Source: Siphonodentalium dalli
Taxonomy: Eukaryota > Mollusca > Scaphopoda > Gadilida > Siphonodentaliidae
Reading direction: 5' to 3'
NCBI GenBank assembly: GCA_032622095.1
Contig: CP136063.1
Location: 212,865,982 to 212,929,981 of the forward strand
Length of the DNA: 64,000 bases
In this document: positions 57,501-64,000 of the stretch, one piece after another
How positions within the stretch are numbered: the first letter of the stretch is position 1
Layout of the letters: every line of letters starts with the position of its first letter
Notes under the pieces: generated by a model
The model's input: only the letters and a program-made list of their open reading frames with translations
The model's database searches: none
Told to the model about the DNA's origin: nothing
Program-made: the position numbers and the translations under genes

Positions 57501-60061
57501 AATGCGAAATGAAAGTCGGCACTCGTCAGAATGGTGCAGAATAACATACGAGTCTTGTTATATGCGAAAATTTGACCTCATTCGATAAATTAGTCTCGTA
57601 ATTAAGGGATCAATCAGTCAATGGCGCTCGGACATGTGGAATTCCGTCGCACTGTTAGTGTTACTGTAGATGGCAGACGCAATTTTGAAATGTAAACACG
57701 CATCAAACACGCATCAAATTTACATTTTGTGAGAATAACAAAAGCGCAACCTTGATCAAAGTAATACAATACACAACAACACATAGAATAACACTGATAT
57801 AAACACGGTATAAGTGAGAATAAGACGCGTATTCAGACGTGGAATTTGACAACATTTCGTCGTTTTATCTGTTTTGCGCACGTCACTTTCCATATTTGGA
57901 ATTTCCATATATGGGATTTGTGTTAACCTCAATACCGATCAAGTTATCTTAGCATAAACATAAAATATATTGTAATTTATGCAACTACGACCCTGGTAAC
58001 CCTGATAACTAATAAAATATACCGGCCAATTCATTTTAAGATCGTTATTTCACTTTGCTTTAGGCATAAATACACTCTTAAACGCACATAAACGACCCAT
58101 TGGCGTTAAATTAAATATACTCGGTATTTATTAATATTAGTTTTTTATTGCTCAGTATAGAGTTAGACCCTTGACACCTGTCAATATATTTGGGCTGAAT
58201 TCATATGATGCGGTATTATTCCTCGAAATAAACAACAAACCCGTCGTTACTTCGAAATGTCGTTTGGGCTAACATTTACACAAATCCTCCGTGTGTTCTC
58301 CTCAATTGACACGCAGGTTCTCAGTCGACACACAGGTTATCCCAGAAACTGGTGTGAAATAAACAGCCAAGGTTTGGCTGAAATGATATGAAACACGGTA
58401 GATGACTGCCACAGCTTGTCCACATGGAACAACGACACAAAGTCAGTTTCTCGGTGTTTACAAATTGATTTATATCGCGCTTGTCTCATGTTTGAATTAT
58501 TGTGGAGGGAAACACCAAACATTTCGGCCAAGCATCATAAGTCTATAGCATAACATTTATATAACCCACAGTAGTTTTCCAAAAGGTACCCTCCATAAAC
58601 AATGCTAACGAGATTTATGAGCAAGGTTAACCCTTTATATAGTATATACTCATTGACGAATAGTTCTCTCAAAAGATGTTTAGACAATAAGTTCAACAAA
58701 CGACCATCGGTCGTCTATTGACATTAGTATCTGAACATTTCCCTCCATTGAATATGAATCCTACTGAACTTATATTATATTTTCATTTGTTTGTCGTCTG
58801 CTTTTATTACACGAACATCCCTCCAAATGAATAATCGAGGATTCCAATGCACGTATATATACTTGCATAACTGGTAGGGATGATCAAGAAAAGAAAAAAG
58901 GAAAAAGAATTAACATCTGAAATTGCTTCTTTTTTTAGGTTGATTCTTATAATAAAGGCAATAATATGAGGGGTGAAGGAAAGGGCCCATCGGCCCTTTC
59001 GACCATCCCGGTGTTAGCCCCCCCCCCAAACCACCAGTGCACAAAAAAAAGGGATGATCAAATATAGGGTTAATGTCATGCTGCTCTATAGTCGCTTACT
59101 AATCCCGTTTGGATTTTGGTGAAGTTTTGTGAGTGTCTTCGTTTTGAATTAATTTGTCATTGACAGGGACGGCACTATATAGAGAGGTGCCGCTTCTAGA
59201 GATTGTACGGACTGTAGGTTTTCCACGTGTGTATCACTGGTAACTGTGTGCTACGTAGATATTCCTATGTATCATGTTGATGGGCCTAGACGTCGATTAT
59301 GTTACTTCTATATGTGAATGAGAATCATACACAATCACACAATTAGCAAAATGTTCACCCCTTATCATGCTAGTATGCATACCGCGGCACTCACACACGC
59401 CAATGGCTTATAAACAATAAATGTGTAGAATCACGTGATATGTGACGTTGGAGTTAAACATGCCGTCTTTAGAAGCGTAATCTCTCTACTAACTTCAGTA
59501 AATTTTGCAAATTGAAAATTCTCAGTTGTTACAGCAAAACATTTTGAACAACATCACTAAGATACAATAAAAACATTTTCGAAACACTCCAATTTTCATT
59601 TGTTTCGGGCATAGCCACGATTGAAATATTTAACATATTTTATTATCGTTTGTCGAATTTTGTTCTTTTTTCGGTACTCACTGACAACGTTGATCTCAAT
59701 GGTCGGAAACGGTTTTATGGGTGATCATGCTGTGGTCTTATATGCCAGGCCGTTTCAAATTAACTCTCATATAAATGCTGAAGAAGATGGTTAGATATAA
59801 ATGCATGTCAATAAGACCATAGATGCCGAAAGCTTTTAAATTGAACTATCTGCTGATTATCTAACTTTTATTGTATTGACGAGAAATTTGAATTGTCAAT
59901 GACATCTTTCAGGTGGAGAGATAAGTTATTTCCGGATCGGATGCACGCCTAAAGAGACGGTTGATCGCTATTGGGAAGAAGCGAAAGCAGAGATCGCCAC
60001 AAAGCCTGTCCCCATTCAACTGGACCCTAGCATGATCACGCGAAGCAAGAAGGGACAGTGA
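27412..60061 (+). CDS. AceTr-like triple-module membrane protein fused to a YrdC/Sua5 domain (nine exons, 860 aa)
   Basis: Exons: 27412-27574, 38833-39928, 40872-41146, 42287-42484, 44838-44926, 45507-45885, 47893-48039, 49112-49198, 59913-60061. All introns are GT-AG, with phases 1,2,1,1,0,1,1,1, and the total is exactly 861 codons including stop. Residues 1-~607 are hydrophobic and form three repeats like the acetate/succinate transporter family (SatP, Gpr1/Fun34/YaaH). Module A has EPGVLGL and GGGFLQIVAGLLSYRR, module B EPMGLGYMG, and module C ends IPVGAPI. Residues ~608-860 are a YrdC domain with PTDTVYAL (646-653), KER (670-672) and SAN (763-765), the motifs that bind ATP and threonine in Sua5/TsaC. 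YrdC proteins make threonylcarbamoyl-AMP for tRNA t6A. Whether this membrane fusion does so is unknown. Two non-LTR elements and many MITEs sit in its introns. Confidence 0.88.
27609..28110. mobile_element. GATCATG-ended MITE, family B, copy 1
   Basis: The termini GATCATGCCACGAATCTC and GAGATTCACGACATGATC are inverted and flanked by TA on both sides (27607-27608, 28111-28112), as for Tc1/mariner-type insertions. The second copy is at 37668-38181 and internal sequence is shared. The element begins 34 bp after the exon 1 donor of the plus gene. Confidence 0.7.
28620..30788. mobile_element. 2.2 kb TIR element with GGCCCTGTTTCATGA ends
   Basis: GGCCCTGTTTCATGAAAGCAA-like sequence at 28620 is mirrored by TTGCTTCATGAAACAGGCCC ending at 30788. 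CTG flanks both sides (28617-28619 and 30789-30791), a possible 3-bp duplication. Subterminal repeats of 'cttaagatggtcataag' and related forms occur at both ends. No transposase is recognised. The interior includes a dispersed repeat (29120-29500). Confidence 0.6.
29120..29500. repeat. Dispersed repeat, also at 62930-63320
   Basis: Shared phrases in the same order include a C-run, 'ttggtcaaaatgtt', 'ttgtttgaatttc-aac', 'gaggtatcaattggaaagt', 'gaagtttg' and 'caagttggaaatt'. An inverted related segment lies at 28930-29040, so the unit is probably a foldback repeat. Confidence 0.5.
31180..31456. repeat. CTCCC/GGGAG minisatellite (left arm)
   Basis: Short units of about 19 bp alternate between TTCTCCCGGGAATTAACTT and CTCCCAGGGAGATAACTT. 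Each unit has a self-complementary core (CTCCC..GGGAG). The chance ORF through it reads as repeated FLPG-type residues. Confidence 0.8.
31607..31705. repeat. Hairpin of about 28-bp arms
   Basis: CAGGTCCCCTGGTG... at 31620-31647 pairs with ...CACCAGGGGACCTG at 31667-31694 around a 19-nt loop, with one or two mismatches. A short 'cctgtgcctgg' duplication follows. Confidence 0.6.
32160..32660. mobile_element. TTAA-bounded MITE, family A, copy 2
   Basis: A 501-bp element whose ends are TTAAAGACACGGTTGGCCTT and AAGGCCGCACGTGCCTTTAA. It is very similar along its length to copy 3 at 36559-37058 and in the same orientation, opposite to copy 1. Confidence 0.7.
32711..32920 (-). pseudogene. Fragment of an animal rve-type integrase-core gene
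   Basis: The translated fragment contains LKSMGLTRRKFKDGI followed by SDLGYRAMHARL. This resembles the region just before the catalytic core in a multicopy family of integrase-core proteins found in fish, cnidarian and mollusc genomes, where an HTH-like segment precedes a GYR-M motif. The frame stops at the window's 32711 end before any DDE catalytic residues, and a MITE begins 50 bp further on. It is a short broken copy. The assignment is by recognition of a few motifs and is not certain. Confidence 0.45.
33384..35066 (-). pseudogene. Reverse transcriptase part of the antisense non-LTR element
   Basis: The reading frame carries the usual reverse transcriptase blocks in order: NYRPISILPAFSKLLEK, QYGFRPNHST, LFLDLSKAFDTINH, GVPQGSLLGP and the catalytic SYADDTTL. 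A thumb/C-terminal region follows with AKFLGIHIDENLTF, ending in a Cys-containing tail (CKNRRCPDC). It is separated from the upstream endonuclease frame by a one-base shift in a run of six T (plus strand 35066-35071). That could be a true mutation or a homopolymer error. The rest of the frame is intact. Confidence 0.85.
35050..36474 (-). pseudogene. Endonuclease part of the antisense non-LTR element
   Basis: The frame starts with ATG at 36474 and runs 474 codons. It holds an apurinic/apyrimidinic-type endonuclease with an Asn in GLNCRSLNAHF, the catalytic Glu in ALTETF, GRGGVGIYI, GDFN in IIGDFNIDLLN, and SDH in LSDHFGVFL. The linker towards the reverse transcriptase follows. The last few codons before the stop at 35050 are out of frame because of the T-run shift, so the true domain passes into the frame of the reverse transcriptase. 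Confidence 0.85.
36559..37058. mobile_element. TTAA-bounded MITE, family A, copy 3
   Basis: A 500-bp element with TTAAAGGTACGG... and ...CCCGTGCCTTTAA ends. It is close to copy 2 by eye, with most differences single bases. Its flanks differ from those of copy 2, so the two are separate insertions rather than terminal repeats of the enclosed retrotransposon. Confidence 0.7.
37200..37450. repeat. CTCCC/GGGAG minisatellite (right arm)
   Basis: The same ~19-bp units as at 31180-31456, in reverse complement (GAGAAAAGTTAATTCCCGG and GGGAGATAAGTTATCTCCC). It is preceded by a copy of the TCACGTGATTTTCCACC junction sequence. Confidence 0.8.
37668..38181. mobile_element. GATCATG-ended MITE, family B, copy 2
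   Basis: A 514-bp element with ends TATCATGTCATGAATCTT and ATAGATTCATGACATGATC. Internal phrases such as 'ttgacaaacaaggc-gggaatata' and 'caataatctacttcaca' match copy 1 at 27609-28110. The TA duplication is mutated on the right (TT). Confidence 0.65.
38216..38318. repeat. Half copy of the mariner-like foldback MITE
   Basis: The sequence from CTTTCCGATGAATGGCAACA to TTTAGGGCATTA matches one arm of the complete element at 45908-46138. Only one arm is present, so the copy is truncated. A separate small hairpin (ACTATATTATTTGTAAAAC with its complement) follows at 38388-38437. Confidence 0.65.
38833..39928 (+). CDS. Exon 2 of the AceTr-YrdC gene
   Basis: The acceptor is TTTCTGCTTACAG|GG (phase 1) and the donor AGGGG|GTGAGT (phase 2). 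It encodes about 365 residues covering the rest of module A, with GGGFLQIVAGLLSYRR like the family's GGxAQxxAGxxExxxG block, and all of module B. A basic loop (SQSRRTKEVKK) before EPMGLGYMG separates the two. This is the largest exon and the strongest coding signal on this strand. Confidence 0.88.
40130..40740. repeat. Copy of the dispersed repeat with the empty palindrome site
   Basis: Its left part matches 14330-14569 and its right part matches 20655-21010. At 40492-40494 a single AAT replaces the 6.1 kb palindrome found in the other copy. It lies in intron 2 of the plus gene, just upstream of exon 3. Confidence 0.65.
40872..41146 (+). CDS. Exon 3 of the AceTr-YrdC gene
   Basis: The acceptor is CTCTTTTTCAG|A and the donor AATC|GTAAGT. 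It encodes a charged stretch (KHKALYKEQDETMEE) that begins module C, then hydrophobic helices. The AceTr-like block here (GWIVAVGVFVNLYNCRLAF) is more diverged than in modules A and B. Confidence 0.85.
41464..41800. repeat. Copy of the TTAACCCTTTCTATAC repeat family
   Basis: TTAA followed by CCCTTTCTATACTAAAT starts this AT-rich copy. Similar starts are at 46749, 58624 and 63457, often followed by 'tgcattgga', 'gtcgtctg' and related phrases. TTAA plus CCC suggests piggyBac-type ends, but the opposite end is not defined. Confidence 0.4.
42287..42484 (+). CDS. Exon 4 of the AceTr-YrdC gene
   Basis: The acceptor is TCTTTGCAG|CT and the donor TTG|GTGAGT, both phase 1. It encodes two hydrophobic helices (SASAVVLLLLFMFI and FGMVLLSICLVARVF) within module C. 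Confidence 0.85.
43246..43549 (-). mobile_element. tRNA-derived SINE with perfect 14-bp target duplication
   Basis: Read on the minus strand, the head has a Pol III A box (TGGCTCAGTCGG, 43535-43524) and B box (GGTTCAAATCC, 43481-43471). The 3' end is ...GCGACATTAAACCCCAATCAATC, similar in style to mollusc SINE tails. CATGGTGCATGATA flanks it exactly on both sides (43232-43245 and 43550-43563). The intact duplication suggests a recent insertion. It lies antisense in intron 4 of the plus gene. Confidence 0.85.
44290..44616. mobile_element. Foldback MITE with CTGAAGGGTACACA units
   Basis: The arms share CTCACCAAAAAA and GTGCTGAAGGGTACACAGGG in inverted orientation. The left arm has the second phrase twice. 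It is non-coding, 220 bp upstream of exon 5 of the plus gene. Confidence 0.65.
44838..44926 (+). CDS. Exon 5 of the AceTr-YrdC gene
   Basis: The acceptor is TTTTGCAG|GT (phase 1) and the donor AAG|GTAAGT (phase 0). It encodes the last helix of module C and the IPVGAPI tail, which aligns without gaps with VLPVGDPI of the minus gene and recalls the VLPIGE end of bacterial SatP. Confidence 0.85.
45507..45885 (+). CDS. Exon 6 of the AceTr-YrdC gene: N-terminal half of the YrdC domain
   Basis: The acceptor is CTCTTTTGCAG|CAA (phase 0) and the donor ATAG|GTGCGT (phase 1). After a Pro-rich linker it encodes the YrdC fold's first part, with AKLLDNGAVVGVPTDTVYAL, the K-x-R pair in IKERPLEKP, and CYPGGISCVVPKG. 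These are conserved nucleotide and carboxylate contacts in Sua5/TsaC proteins. A foldback MITE begins 22 bp past the donor. Confidence 0.9.
45908..46138. mobile_element. 231-bp mariner-like foldback MITE
   Basis: The element is almost one hairpin. CAGTAATGCCCTAAA at the left and TTTAGGGCATTACTG at the right continue as reverse complements for nearly 100 bp. TA flanks both sides (45906-45907 and 46139-46140). Part of one arm (ATTTAGTCGGAAATATGGC) is tandemly duplicated. It sits 22 bp after exon 6 of the plus gene. Confidence 0.8.
46139..47892. other. Intron 6 of the plus gene, mostly featureless
   Basis: A copy of the TTAACCCTTCTATAC repeat starts near 46749. A G-rich patch lies at 47480-47505. 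No coding segment is recognised. Confidence 0.4.
47893..48039 (+). CDS. Exon 7 of the AceTr-YrdC gene: YrdC SxN motif
   Basis: The acceptor is GATTGTAG|GC and the donor TTG|GTAAGT, both phase 1. It encodes 49 residues including VCIRVPD and PLAITSANPSGG. The SAN triplet is the conserved S-x-N of the Sua5/TsaC active site. Confidence 0.9.
48040..49111. other. Intron 7 of the plus gene, nothing recognised
   Basis: AT-rich sequence with overlapping chance ORFs on both strands (for example 48046-48327 and 48696-49010). No repeat structure stands out. Confidence 0.4.
49112..49198 (+). CDS. Exon 8 of the AceTr-YrdC gene
   Basis: The acceptor is TATTTTTACAG|GT and the donor CG|GTATGT, both phase 1. 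It encodes 29 residues including CDGPSNETCASTVVNC. The DG...STVV pattern matches the strand that follows the SxN motif in YrdC proteins. Several Cys residues are unusual for the family. Confidence 0.8.
49199..50805. other. Start of intron 8 and 5' flank of the sense non-LTR element
   Basis: No coding segment is recognised. The 5' untranslated part of the retrotransposon probably begins somewhere between about 50330 and 50805, but the exact edge is not visible. Confidence 0.35.
50806..53907 (+). pseudogene. 2A-endonuclease-reverse transcriptase ORF of the sense non-LTR element
   Basis: From ATG at 50806 the frame has a hydrophobic run (residues ~42-54) directly followed by GDIEINPGP (residues 56-64, 50971-50997), a canonical D-x-E-x-NPGP 2A signature. 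The endonuclease motifs are QYNIRSIRNK, FSETH, GDYN (51427-51438) and SDHLG. The reverse transcriptase blocks are NYRPISLLPCLGKIFEK, QSGFMPGQST, CDISKAFERVW, GVPQGSILGP and MYADDT (catalytic pair at 53010-53015). A single stop (53386-53388) interrupts the thumb region and the same frame continues to 53907, so one nonsense mutation is enough to explain it. Confidence 0.88.
53908..54170 (+). pseudogene. Frame-shifted C-terminal part of the 2A non-LTR ORF
   Basis: A second frame continues the protein after the stop at 53907. It carries RCACGNQCEDAYHYLFMC, a Cys/His-rich pattern commonly found at the C-terminus of these retrotransposon proteins, and ends near 54170. The shift from the upstream frame is by one base class near 53885-53895. 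A short 3' untranslated region with no clear poly(A) follows. Confidence 0.7.
54515..55008. other. Intron 8, nothing recognised
   Basis: Non-coding, with an A-run near 54810 and a GGCGGGCGGGAGGG patch at about 54834-54848. Confidence 0.35.
55009..55506. mobile_element. TTAA-bounded MITE, family A, copy 4
   Basis: A 498-bp element running from TTAAAGGGACGAGGGGGC to GGCCTTCCGTACCTTTAA. It has the same orientation as copy 1, with the internal 'gtttacataacaa' and 'aacgctcttt' motifs of the family. Confidence 0.65.
55832..56065. repeat. Tandem repeat of TTTAACGACATTTTTCGGTC units
   Basis: Six to seven units of about 27 bp (TAGTTTAACGACATTTTTCG plus GTCTTT) are interrupted by a longer spacer containing 'aagatataggg-ggtatttggatctc', which itself recurs. 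It is a higher-order minisatellite. Confidence 0.8.
56066..59912. other. Remainder of intron 8 of the plus gene
   Basis: About 3.8 kb of AT-rich sequence. A copy of the TTAACCCTTT family starts near 58624, and a C-run/G-run patch lies at about 58990-59030. No coding segment is recognised up to the exon 9 acceptor. Confidence 0.4.
59913..60061 (+). CDS. Exon 9 (last) of the AceTr-YrdC gene
   Basis: The acceptor is ACATCTTTCAG|GT (phase 1) and the stop TGA is at 60059-60061. It encodes 49 residues: EISYFRIGCTPKETVDRYW, which matches the last strand and helix of YrdC domains, then a basic tail (ITRSKKGQ). Joining across the 10.7 kb intron is supported by phase and by domain continuity. Confidence 0.8.
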
Positions 60062-62929
60062 AGAAATCCAAAATCCAAAGTGAAATAATGGTTGACAAGA
60101 CGACGTGAAAGTGTGACATGTGTACATGTATGCTGCGTCAAGATTCACCGCTGGGAAATCGGTGACATGTTGTTGGAACCTAGAGTTTTGTTTGGCGAGA
60201 ATGAACAACTGAGTGAATGTTTTATGGAAACGTGTAATTTATTCTGATTGGTGTTTATTGTGTGCTTTCCAGTAATTATATGGAGGGAATGGTTGTTGGT
60301 GGTTCAATATCATGGTTGAGCACAAGATCACTCAAATGTCATGACTTAGAACCTCATTATATGTCATATAATTAGGTGTGTGCAACCGTTGGAACTGTCG
60401 TGCGCCTTTGAGTTTGTGACGAGATATTAAAGCGAATGAGCGACTGTCCATCAATATTATGCAAAAAATGACTTGAATTTATGTTCATTTCTATATAAAT
60501 TACTAAGATTTTTTTCCAGATAAAATGTAAATACAGATTCAGATATGTACATGCGTATGGTATACGGGGTGTGTCATTCAGTTTTTCCTATTTCGTATTT
60601 CCAACTGGGCATGTCCCGTTAGCTCTCGCATAGGGCCTGAGTGTGGACGGACAGTCATTTTAATATGAATTCATATTGTCAAGCGTCCACTAATATGGCG
60701 AGTAAAGAGGTGTAGTTTGCCGGATTTTCTCTTTGTATTTAAAAGTTGTGTTTAAATAAGAAATCAATGGAATATCGATTGGGGTCATTGGATTTTTGCC
60801 GGCAGAATAATTAAACAAAGTGTGTGAACAAACCAATGGCCCCAATTGATCTGCCATTCATTCCTTATAATCATATACCAGTATCAGTATATTTGAATAC
60901 ACATTAATAACATGAACAACTCTTTCAAACTAACATAACAATTGTAGGTAACATATTGTTGAATTTGTTTAATCTCAATAAAAACCGTACATATTATACA
61001 GTATTTGAGATAAAATATAAAAAAAAAAGCATATGTGAAATTAATATTTACAAGTGATCAAGCAGATTACATATATACAAGAAACACAACCAATTCTCGC
61101 CATTAACATCGGCATTTATTATCATGTATTCGCCCTATACGATGCGACGGAATCTGTTTAATATGCCATTCTTAGAAAATGGCTAACACAAATAATCCCT
61201 AGGATATAGTCATGTACGTGGAACAAATATATAGTTTAACAGCTCTGTCTTCAATCAGTATTTGTAGTGTTCTAAAAATAGTAGAATTTCTGTCCCAGTT
61301 ATTGGAAGCGAGAGCAATATATATATTTCTTTTTATAATGATATGCCATTAGAACTCTCTGGCTAAAAAAAATATTATTTTATATATGTATATACTTATC
61401 GGTTAGTGTAGAGTGTTCATGTGATATATGCAATCAGTAAGGGGTCGATAGTAAAGAAATGTAATTGATTCAATTAAATACTGTTCGTATACATTTATAG
61501 GCGGACTGGTTCCGTCGCATCGTATGTTGGCGAAAAAAAAAATCAAACAATGCCTGTATATCCTCAGAGAAGGGTTGCTCGCATGCTTTCTGCGATCACG
61601 TATGTGGTGTGTGTGCATACGCCAGGACGTCGTATAGGTTATAGCGATCCCGTTATGATTTGTCACGTGATATTAAATTCAATCGTGCGCTAACAATGGG
61701 TCAATCGTCGATGCGAAATGGTTGAGAACGATGCAAGTTTGTTCTGTTGATTTCCGTTGATTGTCCATTCTGGATACATTACTCGGATTATTACATGTAC
61801 ATAGGTGAGATTTATATGCGGTTATTATATAACTGAGAATTAAGATATGCGTTTTACAACCATGTATGATGTAGAAAAGGAGACTTTTTTCTTTAGCCGT
61901 ATATGTGCATGCGTGTGAATGATTATATGTTGATTCGTGCACTTTTCAGGGTTAATTTAAGTGTAAATTATGAGTATATATACGGACATGGCATAGACAC
62001 ATATTATAAAGTTATTATACAATGTTGTGTACATTATGGGTTTCTCTTGTACGTTCTCTTGTTCATATTTCAGTAGAGTCTCCCGAATGAAAACACGCAG
62101 CGAGCGCGTTCAATGATCGGCTTGAATTGACGAAGGTGGTTCGTCGCTTTTTATGCAATGGACGCTACAGCTATTGCTTGATAAACCTTGGAAACATTCG
62201 TGTAAACCGTACGGTGATTTGTACTTATACTTCCGAGTGCTAATTGTGTGAATGATCACACTGTGATTATGCTGGTTTATATCACACAGAATTCATACGA
62301 TAAATTATAATTTGTAGCAAGCGCGATAACTCTATTCATGCATCTAGTTATACACGTCATAACTTAATATGATCATGTTACTTGTATACATATCTTTAAG
62401 TGCAACTCATTTCGCGGTGTGAATTATGTGAACCTGGATAGACACGCTGTATACAGTTAGCGATTCAAGCCAAGATGAGAAATTGTAGTTCCCAGTTTGT
62501 GGTCCAGCCTAGCGTACACTGGGATAAGACACGAGATGAGTTTCTGTAGCAACTCAAGTTTGAGGATTTACATTTCAAATATAAGCCTCTCTAATGTTGA
62601 AAAGAGTGCTTGTTTCAAACTGACGTGTACTGTTCTTTTTATGTGCTTTTTATCAATATACCTGTATTAATATATACTAATCACCTGTTGTGCTCAAAAT
62701 ATTCCTGTAGTTACGATGAGCTCCGCCATCTCTTGGATGCCGGCCATTGGTCAACTTCCCTACGTGATGTCATAATATTACTGTACAAATGTGAATAAAC
62801 CTTGAGTGAAATACATGCGTCTTTATTATTGTGAGAAACAGTCACTTTGGATAAGTTGACCCAAACACAGGATTCAGGATACTTTATTCTTAACACATCA
62901 CTCACGTGGGGCGTGGGACGTGGTGTCGA
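60062..62929. other. 3' flank of the plus gene, nothing further recognised
   Basis: Probably starts with the 3' untranslated region. Beyond it the sequence is AT-rich with only chance ORFs and no gene or clear repeat. Confidence 0.4.
60977..60982 (+). terminator. Candidate polyadenylation signal AATAAA
   Basis: AATAAA lies about 915 bases after the plus gene's stop. An ATTAAA occurs earlier near 60427. Either could serve as the signal. In AT-rich DNA such hexamers are common, so this is only a candidate. Confidence 0.25.
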
Positions 62930-63320
62930 GGGTTTTTTTTTTGTCTCTCACCCCCAACTTTAGTCAAAATGTTCAATAGGTGGAAACGTCATGACTGGCA
63001 CAACATTAGTAGGACATTTTACACCACATATATATTGAAATTGTTCTCACTGTTTGAATTTCCAACATGTAATTAGAAGACAATATGTTATTTTTATACC
63101 AACAGCAGCATAATTATAGTTCTATACTTTTAAAAATAAACATTTAAGACAGTTGGAAATTTTGCAACATTGGGGATTTGGAAATTTCCAATATGTTTGA
63201 GGTATCAATTGGAAAGTGCCAATCCAAAGAGTTGGGTACAGATGGAATTTGGAACATGGAAGTTTGTTCTGGGTCAATTAGGGGTGCAAGTTGGAAATTC
63301 AAGTTGGCCAAAACATAGAC
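62930..63320. repeat. Second copy of the dispersed repeat at 29120-29500
   Basis: Order and wording of shared phrases match the first copy (see 29120-29500), including 'gtcaaaatgtt', 'tgtttgaatttccaac' and 'gaggtatcaattggaaagt'. It is non-coding. Confidence 0.5.
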
Positions 63321-63883
63321 CCTTCAGCGACGCCCATAACTTCACATATAATAGAGTAACAGATGAATAGCACATTATATTGATAAAATATTGTGTCTGG
63401 GTGACGTTGCTATGTTGAATGGTGCCACGCCTACTTCCATGAATCATGAATATCAGTTAACCCTTTCTATAATAAATGGATCCTCCCACTCAGTCATACA
63501 AGTATACATGAGGTTTATTGTTCAACCTCCACAATGGGAGAGCCATTGTGGTTGGCCATTGTGTCTTGTACGTAGTAACACGCACCATCACCCACCAACG
63601 CCATTGTACCTGCACCATATTTTGCCCGAGTACAGATAGTAATAGTGCTGAATGGATCACTTTGATAACACGCAGTATGGAGCTAAATTGCGAGACATTA
63701 AACTACAGTTTGAGACAATGAAGGATAGTGTAATGATTTGCTTCAAGGAGATGTTGATTATACTGTTACTTCTCATCTTTGGTGTAACTGGACTTTATTA
63801 TGATGTATATGGCACAGATAAACATTGGTGTGAGTCAGACAGAGACTGAAGAAATGACAACTGTTCAGTTATAGTGCTGGTAT

Positions 63884-64000
63884 TTAAAGATACGGGCGGC
63901 GTTGGCGGTGGGTATGCTGTTAAAATATCCACCTCCGTCAAAAACCACCATAAACAGAAAGAATAGTAAAATATAGACATATTCTGTTCTTATACCAATC
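63884..64000. mobile_element. TTAA-bounded MITE, family A, copy 5, cut by the window end
   Basis: The element starts TTAAAGATACGGGCGGCGTT and continues with the family's 'ggtgggtatgctg' and 'accaccataaacagaaagaa' sequence until the window stops. Its orientation is opposite to copy 1. Confidence 0.65.

Noticed and set aside
60977-62929. Search for a further gene downstream of the plus gene.
   Set aside because: ORFs up to 87 codons occur but are AT-rich chance frames without motifs or splice patterns.

Overview
This 64 kb window looks like AT-rich, intron-rich nuclear DNA from an invertebrate animal, most likely a mollusc or another marine lophotrochozoan. The reasons are split genes with GT/AG introns up to about 14 kb, a tRNA-headed SINE whose 3' tail resembles mollusc SINEs, two APE-type non-LTR retrotransposons (one with a 2A peptide), and a dense load of foldback elements and MITEs. 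The assignment is by recognition only; no search was run.

The core of the window is a head-to-head pair of paralogous genes. The plus-strand gene (27412-60061) has nine exons. Every donor and acceptor is canonical, the intron phases close exactly, and the 2583-nt CDS encodes 860 residues. The first ~607 residues form three tandem modules resembling the SatP/Gpr1/Fun34/YaaH acetate-transporter family. Residues ~608-860 are a YrdC/Sua5 (threonylcarbamoyl-AMP synthase) domain that keeps its PTDT, KxR and SAN motifs. The minus-strand gene starts 1.2 kb away at 26184 and has the same layout: exon 1 at 26184-26016, one 1683-nt membrane exon at 11652-9970, and a YrdC-like exon beginning at 346 and running towards the window edge. 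Its YrdC part has lost key residues and carries a frame break. The two proteins share the position and phase of intron 1 but little else of their intron structure.

Region by region: 1-9.9 kb is intron 2 of the minus gene, filled with inverted-repeat elements. 9.97-11.65 kb is its membrane exon. 11.7-26 kb is its intron 1, holding a 6.1 kb giant palindromic element (14570-20654) inserted in an older repeat whose empty copy lies at 40.5 kb. 26.2-27.4 kb is the divergent promoter interval. 27.4-60.1 kb is the plus gene; its first intron holds MITEs, a TIR element, inverted minisatellites and an antisense non-LTR element, and its last intron holds a sense-strand 2A-containing non-LTR element. 60-64 kb is downstream sequence with a repeat copy and a MITE cut by the window end.

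The strongest candidate for something undescribed is the pair itself: an animal membrane protein built from three acetate-transporter-like modules fused to a tRNA-modification-type YrdC domain, with a divergently transcribed partner whose enzyme domain appears to be decaying.
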